From: Litorivita pollutaquae
Lineage (GTDB): Bacteria > Pseudomonadota > Alphaproteobacteria > Rhodobacterales > Rhodobacteraceae
Direction of reading: 5' to 3'
DNA: 64,000 nucleotides
Assembly: GCF_003205515.1 (NCBI RefSeq)
Contig: NZ_KZ826482.1
Span: forward strand, 496,001-560,000
The notes beneath the pieces are model-generated. The model was given only the letters and a program-made list of their open reading frames with translations, was not told where the DNA came from and ran no database searches. Every line of letters starts with the position of its first letter. Positions within the stretch are counted from its first letter, which is position 1. A program made the translations under genes and the position numbers. Below are positions 9,437-18,983 of this stretch, in pieces.

Positions 9437-9711
9437 GCCTCTTCATTCTGGATCTGCCGGGTTGCTCCACAATCAGACCACAAGCACCGGGCCGCACGCA
9501 GGTGGCACCCGTGTTTCCATAGCCGGTAGGCATACCGCCCGCAGTTATATGGCCCGCACCTTACTCGGGCACCATCATGACGGGCCCCGAACGTGCAACC
9601 ATTAGGTGTTACGCGTGGCCTTTTCACGACAACCTTTGTCATATTTGCCCCAATTTTTCCCCAAATGTCCCCCAATCCAGCCACAGGTATTGATTAAATT
9701 CAGGAAACATA

Positions 9712-9796
9712 CGACCACGGGGGTCGAAGGGATGCGCTAAAGACATCCCTCAATGAGGTAAGGTGTCCGGAGTAAGCGTTGCTCGCTCCGGTTTTT
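9712..9796 (+). promoter_or_regulatory. Structured 5' leader with three hairpins
   Basis: Three perfect inverted repeats follow one another: CGACC/GGTCG (9712-9726), AGGGATG/CATCCCT (9728-9750) and CCGGAG/CTCCGG (9767-9791). The last is followed by TTTTT (9792-9796) and then by the AGGAG ribosome site (9797-9801). The last hairpin looks like an intrinsic terminator placed inside the leader, as in attenuators or riboswitch expression platforms. I do not recognise a known riboswitch class. Confidence 0.55.
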
Positions 9797-9811
9797 AGGA
9801 GCAGGCACGAC

Positions 9812-12800
9812 ATGCCTACAGGGTATCTAGTTAGTCTCGGCGACGGTGCGCTGAACACCGGAGACGTTGTTGATACGGGGTCCACCGTATTCACAACCGA
9901 TCAGGTATTGGGCAGCGGTTCGGTCACATGGGTGGGCCGCACCGGCAGATGGGATCGAACCACAGGCACCCAAACAACAAACGGCACCTATTACCTCGGA
10001 CAAGACGGCAACGTCTATTTCATCTTCGACTCGCAGCCCTACACTTTTGAGTCCGGCACTGCCGCCACCACCCCCGCCTATGCGCAACCCAACGGCGTCG
10101 TTGATGGCACGGCCGGCGATGATCTGATCGACGCCAGTTACGAAGATATCTCTTTTGAACAGGTGGACGATGGCACCGGTTCCAACGCCGATAGCGTCGA
10201 AGCGGGCGCAGGCGATGATACCGTGCTTTCCGGTCTGGGCAATGACACAGTACAGGCCGGAAGCGGCGCCGATAACGTCAATTCCGGCGCCGGCAATGAT
10301 ACAGTTTATGGTGATTTCGGCGCCGATCTGATCGATGGCGGCACGGGCGACGATGTGCTTTATGGCGGCGGCGGATCGGTCGATGGCACGCTGGCCACCT
10401 CCGAAACCCTGGAATGGGATTTGCAAGGCAACGACGGCGCCAATCTTGCCGGCGGCTTCACCCAAGACACCGGCGTCATCGATGTCACCTTCTCGGTGAC
10501 CAATGACGGCAACAACAACCCCATCTATCAAGTCGAATCCAGCGACACACAATATGTCGCCCCGGGCGAGGATTTCGATCCGCAAAGCGCGCTTTACCTT
10601 TATGGCAATGGCGACGACGCCACCTCGACGGTCTCGTTGAATTTTGCCGCCAATAACCCGGCCTATGACGATGCGGTCGAAAATGTTGCCTTTCGCATCA
10701 ACGACATCGACTGGGGCGCGGGAAACCACCGCGACATCATCACCATCACAGCACTCGACGCCAATGGTGATCCGGTTGATGTGATCATCACTCCCGGTGG
10801 CGGTGATGCCGTTTCGGGCAATACCATCACCGCCAATGACGTGGCCGATAGCAACAGCGATCTGAGCGGCTCTGCGCTGATCGAAATCGCCGGTCCGGTC
10901 AGCGATATTTCGATCTCCTACTCCAATGGTCTTAGCGGCACACAGGGCATTTGGGTCACCGATGTCAATTTCGACAGTATTGTTGTCGATGACGGGGCCG
11001 ATACAATCAACGGCGGCGCCGGCAACGATTATATTGACGGCGGCACCGGCGATGATGTGCTCAACGGCGGCGAAGACAGCGACACCATCCTTGGCGGCGA
11101 AGGCGACGACAACCTACAGGGCGGTGATGCGGCCGATACATTGGACGGCGGCACCGGCGACGATACTATGGCCGGCGGATCGGGCGCAGATGACATCACC
11201 GGCGGCGAGGGCAATGATGTCATCAAAGGCGATGGCGACAGCCAGCAGATCAGCACCGAGAGCCTGAATTGGTCCTCGCAAGCGGCTGATGGCACCACGC
11301 TCACCGAAGCGTTCACCCAAAACACCGGTGAAATGAACGTCACCGTTTCGGGCACCGATGACGGCAATAACGATCCGGTTTGGGCGATCGAAAGCAGCGA
11401 TCAAGCCTATGTTGCCGGCGGCGAACCGATGTCGGACAGCTCCAACCTGTCCATGTCGGGGCAAGGCGACGGCGCCACCTCGACCACTACGATCGATTTT
11501 GCCGCCGCATCCGGATCAAGCGCCAACGACGAGGTCGAAAACGTTGTCTTCCGCATCAATGATGTGGATTGGGCCTCGAACAACCACCGCGACATCGTCA
11601 CAGTCACTGCGATTGACGCTGCGGGCAATCCTGTCACCGTCACATTGACCCCCGACAGTAGCGCAAGCGTCAGCGGCAACACCGTTACGGCGGGTGATGT
11701 TGGCACCGATCCCGACGACGCGGCCGGATCGGTTCTTGTAGAAATCGCCGGACCGGTTTCATCGATCAGCATCGCCTACGCCAATGGTGACACCAACACC
11801 CAAGCCGTTTGGGTCTCCGATGTGCATTTCGATGTGATGGAACCCACGGTTGCGGGCGACGACACAATTGATGCGGGCGACGGTGACGATACGATTTTCG
11901 GCGATGGCGGCGCGGATAATATTCTGGCCGGAGATGGCGCAGATGTCGTTGATGCAGGCATCGGCAATGACACGGTCGACGGCGGCGCAGATGACGACAC
12001 GCTTTTGGGCGGCGACGGCGATGATCTGATCGACGGCGGCACCGGCGACGATTACCACCATGGCGGCGACGGCAACGATACGTTCATGGGGTCCGAAGGG
12101 GCCGATACCTTCAATGGCGATGAAGGTATGGATTTTATCGACTATTCCCAATCGGATGCGGCGGTAAACGTCGATCTGAGCAACAATACATTCTCCGGCG
12201 GCCATGCCACAGGCGACGTCAACGAGGGCGGCGTCGACGGGTTGATCGGGTCGGATTTCGACGATGCGTTGACCGGCAATGACGGTATGGGCGTCGAAAC
12301 CGTCAACCATATCTATGGCGGTGCCGGCAATGACACCATCGACGGGCGTGGCGGCGACGATAGCCTGTTTGGCGGGACGGGTGACGACAGCATTTTGGGC
12401 GGCGCGGGCGCGGATTTGATCGACGGCGGTGATGGCGACGACACGCTGTCAATTGGCGGCGGCGACACCGCGCTTGGCGGCGGCGGCGACGATCTTTTCG
12501 TCATTGATACCGGCACGATGGACGGCAACGACCTGACGGTCGACGGCGGCGAAAGCAGCGAAACCACCGGCGACAGCATGCAGCTTTCAGGCGTGCAAAA
12601 CATCGTCTACGATAATCTTGACCCCGAAAATGGCACCGTCACCTTCCTTGACGGCGCGCAACTGTCCTTCAGCAATATCGAAACCACGACCGTCACCGAC
12701 CGCGACGGTGTGGTCAGCGGCACCGCAGGCGGCGATCTCATCGACGCCAGCTATACCGGCGATCCGGATGGCGATGTGGTCGATGGCAATGACGCGATCC

Positions 12801-14704
12801 TTGTTGGGCAGGTCGGCGACGACGACAGCATCGAAGCCGGTGCCGGCGATGACACGATTTTGGCCGGTCTGGGCGATGACGCCGCCCATGGCGGCACCGG
12901 CGCAGATGATATCGACGGCGGCGCGGGCGACGACACGCTTTGGGGCGATGCGGGCGATGACACCCTAACCGGCGGCGCCGGCGCGGATATTCTGTATGGC
13001 GGTGATAACAACGACGTTTTTGTGATCAATGGCGCGGGTCTTGGCGATGACACCATCGTTGGCGGCGAAGGCGGCGCGACAAATGTCGACACGATCGATT
13101 TGTCCGGCATGTCCGGCCCCGTCACCATTGTCTTTAACGGCGATAAATCCGGACTGATCTCGGATGGGATCAGCACGATTTCCTTCTCCGAGATCGAACA
13201 CCTGATCCTGCCCGACGATGCCGATATGGTCGATATGGTCGGCGACAGCACCGGCATCACGGTCGACGCCATGGCCGGTGACGATACGGTAACCGGCGGC
13301 GCCGGCGGCGATATCGTCGCGGGCGGTGACGGCAATGACAGCCTGACGGGCAATGCCGGCGACGACAGCCTCACCGGCGGCGCGGGGGCAGACACCCTTG
13401 CGGGCGGCACAGGGGCAGATACCCTATCGGGCGGCGGCGGCAATGATGTGATCGCAGGCGGCACCGGCGCCGACGACATGACCGGCGGCGCAGGCGCCGA
13501 TACCTTTGCCATCGAAGATAACTTTGGCACCGATCATATCGACGGCAGCGAAGCAGGCACGGATTACGACAGCCTCGATTTCTCGGCCATGACGGGCGGC
13601 ATCGACCTTAGCGCGACGACTGGCGAAAGCGGCACCGCGACGGACGGCAGCTCCACGCTGACCTTTGACGAGATCGAGGGTCTCGTTCTCACAGATTTCA
13701 ACGATACGGTCGACGGCACGCTGAATTTCGACGATTGGACCGTCGATGCGGGCGATGGCGATGACAGCATCACGCTCGGCGATGGCAATGACACGATGAC
13801 CGCAGGCGACGGCAACGATACGCTGACCGGCGGCGAAGGGAATGATGAATACTACGGCGGTCTTGGCAACGACGAGATCTATCTTGCAGGCGGCGATTAC
13901 GCCGAAGGCGGCGACGGGGACGATTTGTTCATCCTCTCCGATCTGGCTGGCTCCACCGGCGATATCGATATCATCGGCGGCGAAGGCGGCGAGACCAACG
14001 GCGACGTTCTAAGCGTGGCCGGATTGGCGGATATGTCGACGTTGGTGATCACCGACCCCGATGGCGTCAATGGCGGCATGAACGGCTCGGTTGCCCTGCT
14101 CGATGGCTCCGGAACGGTCAACTTCCAAAACATCGAACGGATCATTTGCTTTACTCCGGGGGCCCGCATCATGACGCCGCACGGCGAGCGCGCGATTGAA
14201 ACCCTGCGCGCCGGCGATATGGTCATCACCCGCGATCACGGGCCACAACCCATTCGTTGGATGGGCCAGCGCACCGTCAACGGGCGCGGTAATTTTGCGC
14301 CTATCGCTCTCAATTCCAACGTCATGCAAGGGGCGCGGCGGCCCCTGCTCGTCTCGCCGCAACACCGCATATTGTTCACCGGCTTTCACGCCGAGCTGTT
14401 GTTCGGCGCGTCAGAGGTTCTGGTCGCGGCCAAGCATCTTGTCGACGGGCGCGATGTGCGGGTGATGGAGCGCGAAAAAGTCACCTATTTCCACATGATG
14501 TTCGACCGCCACGAAGTCGTCTATGCCGAAGGCGCGGCGACCGAAAGCTTCCATGCGGCGGATTTGGGATTGTCGTCGATTTCGGACCAATCGCGCGAAG
14601 AGCTGTTCGGGATTTTCCCCGAATTGCGCAGCAACCCGAACCAATATGGCGAGACCGCGCGCAAATGCATCAAAGCACATGAAGCGAAATTGATCCTGCC
14701 CTAA
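9812..14704 (+). CDS. Large RTX-repeat protein with C-terminal Hint domain
   Basis: 1630 residues. After a unique ~95-residue N-terminus come blocks of glycine/aspartate-rich RTX nonapeptides (GGxGxDxxx), which fold as calcium-binding beta-rolls on secretion. Two copies of a ~190-residue module interrupt them (about residues 198-390 and 483-676; both contain a DGNN turn, an ENVxFRINDxDW core and an IEIAGPVS or VEIAGPVS segment). The last ~185 residues hold a Hint (Hedgehog/intein) domain starting at Cys1446 (CFTPGARI), with the His motif SPQHRIL. Family knowledge suggests a type I secreted adhesin or matrix protein whose Hint domain self-cleaves. No type I exporter genes lie nearby. The ATG at 9812 has an AGGAG site 10 nt upstream. 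Confidence 0.9.
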   Translation: MPTGYLVSLGDGALNTGDVVDTGSTVFTTDQVLGSGSVTWVGRTGRWDRTTGTQTTNGTYYLGQDGNVYFIFDSQPYTFESGTAATTPAYAQPNGVVDGTAGDDLIDASYEDISFEQVDDGTGSNADSVEAGAGDDTVLSGLGNDTVQAGSGADNVNSGAGNDTVYGDFGADLIDGGTGDDVLYGGGGSVDGTLATSETLEWDLQGNDGANLAGGFTQDTGVIDVTFSVTNDGNNNPIYQVESSDTQYVAPGEDFDPQSALYLYGNGDDATSTVSLNFAANNPAYDDAVENVAFRINDIDWGAGNHRDIITITALDANGDPVDVIITPGGGDAVSGNTITANDVADSNSDLSGSALIEIAGPVSDISISYSNGLSGTQGIWVTDVNFDSIVVDDGADTINGGAGNDYIDGGTGDDVLNGGEDSDTILGGEGDDNLQGGDAADTLDGGTGDDTMAGGSGADDITGGEGNDVIKGDGDSQQISTESLNWSSQAADGTTLTEAFTQNTGEMNVTVSGTDDGNNDPVWAIESSDQAYVAGGEPMSDSSNLSMSGQGDGATSTTTIDFAAASGSSANDEVENVVFRINDVDWASNNHRDIVTVTAIDAAGNPVTVTLTPDSSASVSGNTVTAGDVGTDPDDAAGSVLVEIAGPVSSISIAYANGDTNTQAVWVSDVHFDVMEPTVAGDDTIDAGDGDDTIFGDGGADNILAGDGADVVDAGIGNDTVDGGADDDTLLGGDGDDLIDGGTGDDYHHGGDGNDTFMGSEGADTFNGDEGMDFIDYSQSDAAVNVDLSNNTFSGGHATGDVNEGGVDGLIGSDFDDALTGNDGMGVETVNHIYGGAGNDTIDGRGGDDSLFGGTGDDSILGGAGADLIDGGDGDDTLSIGGGDTALGGGGDDLFVIDTGTMDGNDLTVDGGESSETTGDSMQLSGVQNIVYDNLDPENGTVTFLDGAQLSFSNIETTTVTDRDGVVSGTAGGDLIDASYTGDPDGDVVDGNDAILVGQVGDDDSIEAGAGDDTILAGLGDDAAHGGTGADDIDGGAGDDTLWGDAGDDTLTGGAGADILYGGDNNDVFVINGAGLGDDTIVGGEGGATNVDTIDLSGMSGPVTIVFNGDKSGLISDGISTISFSEIEHLILPDDADMVDMVGDSTGITVDAMAGDDTVTGGAGGDIVAGGDGNDSLTGNAGDDSLTGGAGADTLAGGTGADTLSGGGGNDVIAGGTGADDMTGGAGADTFAIEDNFGTDHIDGSEAGTDYDSLDFSAMTGGIDLSATTGESGTATDGSSTLTFDEIEGLVLTDFNDTVDGTLNFDDWTVDAGDGDDSITLGDGNDTMTAGDGNDTLTGGEGNDEYYGGLGNDEIYLAGGDYAEGGDGDDLFILSDLAGSTGDIDIIGGEGGETNGDVLSVAGLADMSTLVITDPDGVNGGMNGSVALLDGSGTVNFQNIERIICFTPGARIMTPHGERAIETLRAGDMVITRDHGPQPIRWMGQRTVNGRGNFAPIALNSNVMQGARRPLLVSPQHRILFTGFHAELLFGASEVLVAAKHLVDGRDVRVMEREKVTYFHMMFDRHEVVYAEGAATESFHAADLGLSSISDQSREELFGIFPELRSNPNQYGETARKCIKAHEAKLILP

Positions 14705-14750
14705 GGCGCAGACCAACCCGCCGCCCCTGTACCGAAAACGCGAATGTGGC

Positions 14751-15536
14751 TCACACCTCTTGCAAGGCCCGCATTGGCATTGGGCGTTTGGCGTTTGCCC
14801 ATGCCCGCGCCGCTTCTCCAAAAGCAGCAAAAAGCGGTTGTGACACCGGATCGGTCGCCGCGCGGTATTCCGGATGCCATTGCACCGACAATGTGAACCC
14901 CGCCGCGTCTTTGACGTAAATCGCCTCGGGGGTGCCATCGGGGGCGTAACCGTCGATTACGATCCGCGCGCCCGGCTGTTTGATCCCCTGCCCGTGCAAC
15001 GTATTGGTCATAACCTCGGGCGCACCCATCAGCGCATGAAACACACCCCCGGCCGTAAAGCTGACCTTATGGCGCAGGGCGAATTTTTCCTCGATCGTGC
15101 CATCGGGCGGCATGCGGTGGTTCATCCGCCCCGGCAAATCACGAATTTCGGGATAAAGCGTGCCGCCCATGGCGACATTGACCTCTTGAAACCCGCGGCA
15201 CACACCAAAAAACGGTTGCCCGCGCTCGACGCAGGCCCGCACAAGCGGCAAGGTGATCGCATCGCGGCATCGGTCGAAATCACCATGCGCCGGCGTGGCG
15301 TCTTCGCCGTATTCTTCGGGATGGACATTGGGCCGCCCCCCCGTCAGCAAAAAACCATCGCAGGTTTCAAGCAATTCCTCGACCGATACCAATCGCGGGT
15401 CGGCGGGCACCACCAAAGGGATTGCGTCGCTGACTTCGGCCACGGCTTCGGAGTTCATCACCCCGCCCGCGTGGACCTGATAGCTGTCTCCAACCAGTTG
15501 ATGATTGCCAATAATGCCTACGATCGGTCGTGCCAT
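14751..15536 (-). CDS. Gamma-glutamyl-gamma-aminobutyrate hydrolase family amidotransferase
   Basis: A class I glutamine amidotransferase-like hydrolase (peptidase C26, PuuD-like), 261 residues, probably cytosolic. The nucleophile is Cys113 in FFGVCRGFQE, and the catalytic His-x-Glu is the HPE at residues 221-223 (VQWHPEY). PuuD itself cleaves gamma-glutamyl-GABA in putrescine breakdown. The neighbours here are not putrescine genes, so the exact substrate stays open. It converges on the RTX/Hint gene with 46 bp between stops. Confidence 0.9.
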   Translation of the reverse strand: MARPIVGIIGNHQLVGDSYQVHAGGVMNSEAVAEVSDAIPLVVPADPRLVSVEELLETCDGFLLTGGRPNVHPEEYGEDATPAHGDFDRCRDAITLPLVRACVERGQPFFGVCRGFQEVNVAMGGTLYPEIRDLPGRMNHRMPPDGTIEEKFALRHKVSFTAGGVFHALMGAPEVMTNTLHGQGIKQPGARIVIDGYAPDGTPEAIYVKDAAGFTLSVQWHPEYRAATDPVSQPLFAAFGEAARAWANAKRPMPMRALQEV

Positions 15537-15665
15537 GTCTCGTCCCCACGCCTGCCTGTCAATGATCAGATTATGCGCCCGACGCCATTAAGAAAATAGC
15601 AAACCGCGCACAATCGCATGTGCAGCGACGTCATTTACGCATCACATGCCCATTCGGCACGCAAA

Positions 15666-15686
15666 GGCCCCCGCATCGCGAGGGCC
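15666..15686 (-). terminator. Hairpin downstream of the 75-residue membrane protein gene
   Basis: On the minus strand a 9-bp stem (GGCCCTCGC/GCGGGGGCC, one wobble) with a 3-nt loop is followed by TTT. It lies 30 bp beyond the stop codon. Confidence 0.45.
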
Positions 15687-15715
15687 AAGCGGTGTTGCGT
15701 AGGATCGCAGCCAGA

Positions 15716-15943
15716 TCAATCCGAAGCCGTGCCGGTGATCGTCAGGCTCCCGCCCGTGGGCGTTTCAATCTGCACAGCGGCAGCGCCGTCAGACGCATCG
15801 CGCGGCTCATTGCCATTATAGGCCAACCACACCATCAGCGCGATCAGCAAAGCCACCGCCACCCCCACGCCGATCGCGATGCCGGCCAGCGGGGTCTTAT
15901 GGGCGGGATGTTGGGTTTCCGTATTTGTATCGGGTGCGGACAT
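15716..15943 (-). CDS. Small single-pass membrane protein, function unknown
   Basis: A 75-residue protein with a polar N-terminus, one strongly hydrophobic helix (about residues 19-42, GIAIGVGVAVALLIALMVWL) and a Thr/Gly-rich C-terminal tail ending near ETPTGGSLTITGTASD. A clean AAGGAG site precedes the ATG, and a terminator-like hairpin follows, which support a real gene. It is divergent from pepN with 126 bp between starts. I do not recognise a family. The tail would lie in the periplasm if the helix is an uncleaved anchor. Confidence 0.7.
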   Translation of the reverse strand: MSAPDTNTETQHPAHKTPLAGIAIGVGVAVALLIALMVWLAYNGNEPRDASDGAAAVQIETPTGGSLTITGTASD

Positions 15944-16069
15944 GGAATTACTCCTTCGCTCGTTGAGAGGGTCACGCGGGCAAATGCCCCCCGTGCGGCA
16001 AGCCATTGCAGCCAGCCCTTCATCGACATAACGTCGGGCGCAACATCTGGTTCCAAGAAAGGTTCTGCA

Positions 16070-18634
16070 ATGCTCGACGCGCGCGCCACACACCCCAATC
16101 CGACAATCTACCTGAAGGATTACACGCCCCCCGCCTATTTGGTGGACAGCGTGGCGCTGACCTTCCGGCTTGCCCCCAAAGCGACGCGCGTCGTTTCGCG
16201 CATTCAGTTCCGGCCAAATCCGGACCACGAGAACCGCGATTTTTTCCTTGAAGGAGAAGAGCTTAAACTGATTTGGGCCAAGATCGACGGGGTCGATATC
16301 ACCCCGCATGTGACGGATAAGGGCCTGTCTTGTGAGGTGCCTGACGCGCCGTTTTTGTTCGAGGCCGAGGTCGAAATCGCCCCCGAAGACAACACCGCGC
16401 TGGAAGGGCTTTATATGTCGAGCGGCATGTATTGCACTCAATGCGAAGCCCAAGGGTTTCGCAAGATCACCTATTATCCCGACCGCCCCGACGTGATGAG
16501 CGTGTTTTCCGTGCGCATCGAAGGCGATTTACCGGTTCTGCTGTCGAATGGCAATCCAACCGGCAGCGGCACGGGATTTGCAGAATGGCATGACCCCTGG
16601 CCAAAACCCGCGTATTTGTTCGCGCTGGTGGCGGGGGATCTCATTGCCCATCCGGACCGTTTCACCACCATGTCCGGCAAGGATGTGGCATTGAACATCT
16701 ATGTGCGCCCCGGCGACGAGGACAAATGCGCCTTTGGAATGGAGGCGCTCAAAGCCTCGATGCGTTGGGACGAGACGGCCTATGGCCGCGAATACGACTT
16801 GGACATTTTCAACATTGTTGCAGTGGATGACTTCAATATGGGTGCTATGGAGAACAAGGGGTTGAATATTTTCAACTCTTCTTGTGTCCTCGCCTCGCCA
16901 GAGACCTCCACCGATGCCAATTTCGAACGCATCGAGGCCATCATCGCCCATGAGTATTTTCACAATTGGACCGGCAACCGGATCACATGCCGCGATTGGT
17001 TCCAACTGTGCCTCAAAGAAGGGCTGACGGTGTATCGCGATAGCCAGTTCACGTCAGATATGCGGTCGGGTCCGGTCAAACGCATTGGCGATGTGATCGA
17101 CCTGCGCGCACGGCAGTTCCGCGAAGACGGCGGCCCGTTGGCCCATCCGGTGCGCCCCGAAAGCTTTCAGGAAATCAATAACTTCTATACCGCGACCGTC
17201 TATGAGAAAGGCGCGGAATTGATCGGGATGCTCAAAACACTGGTGGGCGATGACGCCTATGCCAAAGCGCTGGATCTGTATTTCGCCCGCCATGACGGCG
17301 AAGCGGCGACGATCGAGGATTGGCTCAAGGTCTTCGAAGACACGACAGGGCGCGATTTGAGCCAATTCAAACGCTGGTATTCCGATGCCGGCACCCCGCG
17401 CGTTTCCGTCTGCGAAGACTTCAATGACGGCACCTATACCCTTACGTTCAAACAACAAACACCGCCCACCCCGGGGCAGGATGTCAAACCGCCGCGCGTC
17501 ATACCCATTGCTGTTGGCCTGTTGTCGCCCAACGGCGACGAGGTGCACTCCACCACGGTTTTGGAAATGACCGAGACCGAGCAAAGCTTTACCTTCGAAG
17601 GTCTTGGCGCGCGGCCGATCCCGTCGATCCTGCGCGGCTTTTCCGCGCCTGTGATCCTTGAACGTGACAGCAGCGCAGAAGAGCGCGCCTTTCTGCTTGC
17701 CCATGACACCGACCCGTTCAACCGCTGGGAAGCCGGCGCGGAAATCGCGCGGCAATTGCGTATGGATATGGCCCGCAGCGGCGGCGCGCCGGACAGCGCC
17801 TACCTCGATGCGCTGTTGGACATTGCCCGCGACGACAGCCTCGATCCCGCCTACCGCGCCTTGATGTTGCAACCGCCCGCGCAAGAGGACATCGCGCAGG
17901 CGCTGCACGCAAACGGCACCACGCCGGATCCGCAAACGATTTACGATGTGGCCGAAACCGTCGCCCAAACCATTGCCGAGCATTTCGGCAATACCGCGCC
18001 GCGCCTCTATGCGGAAATGGACACGCCCGCCCCCTATAGCCCCGATGCCGATGCGGCGGGCAAGCGCGCATTGCAAGCGCGGATGCTGGGCATGATCACC
18101 CGTCTTGACGGGGGCAAAACCGCCGCCGCGCAATATGCCGGGGCCGACAACATGACCCAACAATATGGCGCGCTTTGTGCGCTGCTGTCGCAAGATTTTG
18201 GCGGTGATGAGAATGCCGCATTCTATCAGCAATGGAAACACGACCGCCTTGTAATCGACAAATGGTTCGCGGCGCAAATTGCCTTTACCGCGCCGGAAGA
18301 AACCGCCGAGGCCGCCGCGCGTATGACCCATCATGCGGACTTCAATGCGAAAAACCCGAACCGCTTCCGCGCGGTCTTTGGCGCGCTCGCGGGGCATCAC
18401 GGCGGTTTCCACCACGCATCGGGCGCAGGGTATGCGCTTTTGGCCGACCATCTTATCGCGCTGGATCCGGTCAATCCGCAAACCACGGCGCGGATGATGT
18501 CGGCCTTTTCCACCTGGACGCGGTATGATGCCGATCGCCAGACCTTGGCGCGCGCGGCATTGGAACGGATCGCCGCGACGGACGGCCTGTCGCCCGACAC
18601 AAGCGAAATGGTTGGCCGCATCCTGAGCATCTGA
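16070..18634 (+). CDS. pepN: Aminopeptidase N
   Basis: M1 family zinc aminopeptidase, 854 residues, close to the ~870 of E. coli PepN. The exopeptidase motif is GAMEN (DFNMGAMENKGLN). The zinc site HExxH is HEYFH, with the third ligand Glu in LKEGLTVYRD. It trims N-terminal residues from peptides in the cytosol at the end of protein turnover. The frame is open ~450 bp further upstream, but the ATG at 16070 has an AAAGG site and the family's N-terminus (MLDARATHPNPTIYLKDYTP), so I start there. A GC-rich hairpin lies after the stop. Confidence 0.96.
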   Translation: MLDARATHPNPTIYLKDYTPPAYLVDSVALTFRLAPKATRVVSRIQFRPNPDHENRDFFLEGEELKLIWAKIDGVDITPHVTDKGLSCEVPDAPFLFEAEVEIAPEDNTALEGLYMSSGMYCTQCEAQGFRKITYYPDRPDVMSVFSVRIEGDLPVLLSNGNPTGSGTGFAEWHDPWPKPAYLFALVAGDLIAHPDRFTTMSGKDVALNIYVRPGDEDKCAFGMEALKASMRWDETAYGREYDLDIFNIVAVDDFNMGAMENKGLNIFNSSCVLASPETSTDANFERIEAIIAHEYFHNWTGNRITCRDWFQLCLKEGLTVYRDSQFTSDMRSGPVKRIGDVIDLRARQFREDGGPLAHPVRPESFQEINNFYTATVYEKGAELIGMLKTLVGDDAYAKALDLYFARHDGEAATIEDWLKVFEDTTGRDLSQFKRWYSDAGTPRVSVCEDFNDGTYTLTFKQQTPPTPGQDVKPPRVIPIAVGLLSPNGDEVHSTTVLEMTETEQSFTFEGLGARPIPSILRGFSAPVILERDSSAEERAFLLAHDTDPFNRWEAGAEIARQLRMDMARSGGAPDSAYLDALLDIARDDSLDPAYRALMLQPPAQEDIAQALHANGTTPDPQTIYDVAETVAQTIAEHFGNTAPRLYAEMDTPAPYSPDADAAGKRALQARMLGMITRLDGGKTAAAQYAGADNMTQQYGALCALLSQDFGGDENAAFYQQWKHDRLVIDKWFAAQIAFTAPEETAEAAARMTHHADFNAKNPNRFRAVFGALAGHHGGFHHASGAGYALLADHLIALDPVNPQTTARMMSAFSTWTRYDADRQTLARAALERIAATDGLSPDTSEMVGRILSI

Positions 18635-18983
18635 CCCACCGCATAGGTATGCCCCTGCCCTGCCCCCGCACAGGCGGCGGCCGGCGCAGGGGCAAAATGC
18701 GCAGCGCCGGCGTGAAATTCATCTTTGAGTAATGCTTGCGGCCCGCAGGCGGCGAAACCGGCCTTTTCGCCGTCAAACCGCCCAAAACTTTGCAATGCGG
18801 CACAGCTTGGCCCCATCCCCGGCGCAAAAGCAGCGCGGGAATACCCCTATATCTGCGCAGAGCGGACACGCTTTGGCCCATATTCAGTGGCAATTTTAGC
18901 GAACTCCATGCGGCCTTGCCCGTATGAAACCGCAAATGCCCGCCTGTGCCAATCCGGCCTGTGCGCCTCGAATAAGGTCTGTC
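18635..18983. other. Intergenic region between pepN and the 428-residue unknown
   Basis: 349 bp. It holds a long 8-bp stem (GCCCCTGC at 18651, GCAGGGGC at 18686) without a T run, and a second hairpin GGCGAAA/TTTCGCC (18751-18771). The last 100 bp are less GC-rich and may contain the promoter of the next gene, but I cannot place it. No credible gene is seen. Confidence 0.6.
18651..18693 (+). terminator. Possible terminator hairpin after pepN
   Basis: A perfect 8-bp GC stem with a 27-nt GC-rich loop starts 17 bp after the pepN stop. It lacks a T run, so any termination would be weak or Rho-dependent. Confidence 0.3.

Larger units (their letters stand above)
9367..9811. other. Intergenic region upstream of the RTX/Hint gene
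   Basis: 445 bp without a credible gene. It begins with the terminator of the hydroxylase operon. The middle is less GC-rich with irregular CCCCAA runs near 9645-9675, and no convincing promoter is seen. It ends with three consecutive hairpins and the AGGAG ribosome site of the RTX/Hint gene. Confidence 0.7.

Noticed and set aside
9712-9726. Possible guanidine-II (mini-ykkC) riboswitch because the first leader hairpin has an ACGG loop
   Set aside because: The second hairpin does not carry an ACGR loop, and the downstream gene is not a guanidine exporter or related enzyme.
12751-13530. Long Ser/Pro-rich open frames antisense to the RTX repeats
   Set aside because: They mirror the repetitive glycine/aspartate codons of the RTX gene. 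They lack ribosome sites and family character.
9812-14150. Repeated short DNA motifs that could suggest a CRISPR array or satellite
   Set aside because: The repeats are in-frame, degenerate nonapeptide codons of RTX units without uniform repeat-spacer structure.
15620-16069. 150-codon N-terminal extension of pepN
   Set aside because: The extension is basic and unrelated to the family, overlaps the minus-strand small membrane gene, and an AAAGG site supports the ATG at 16070.
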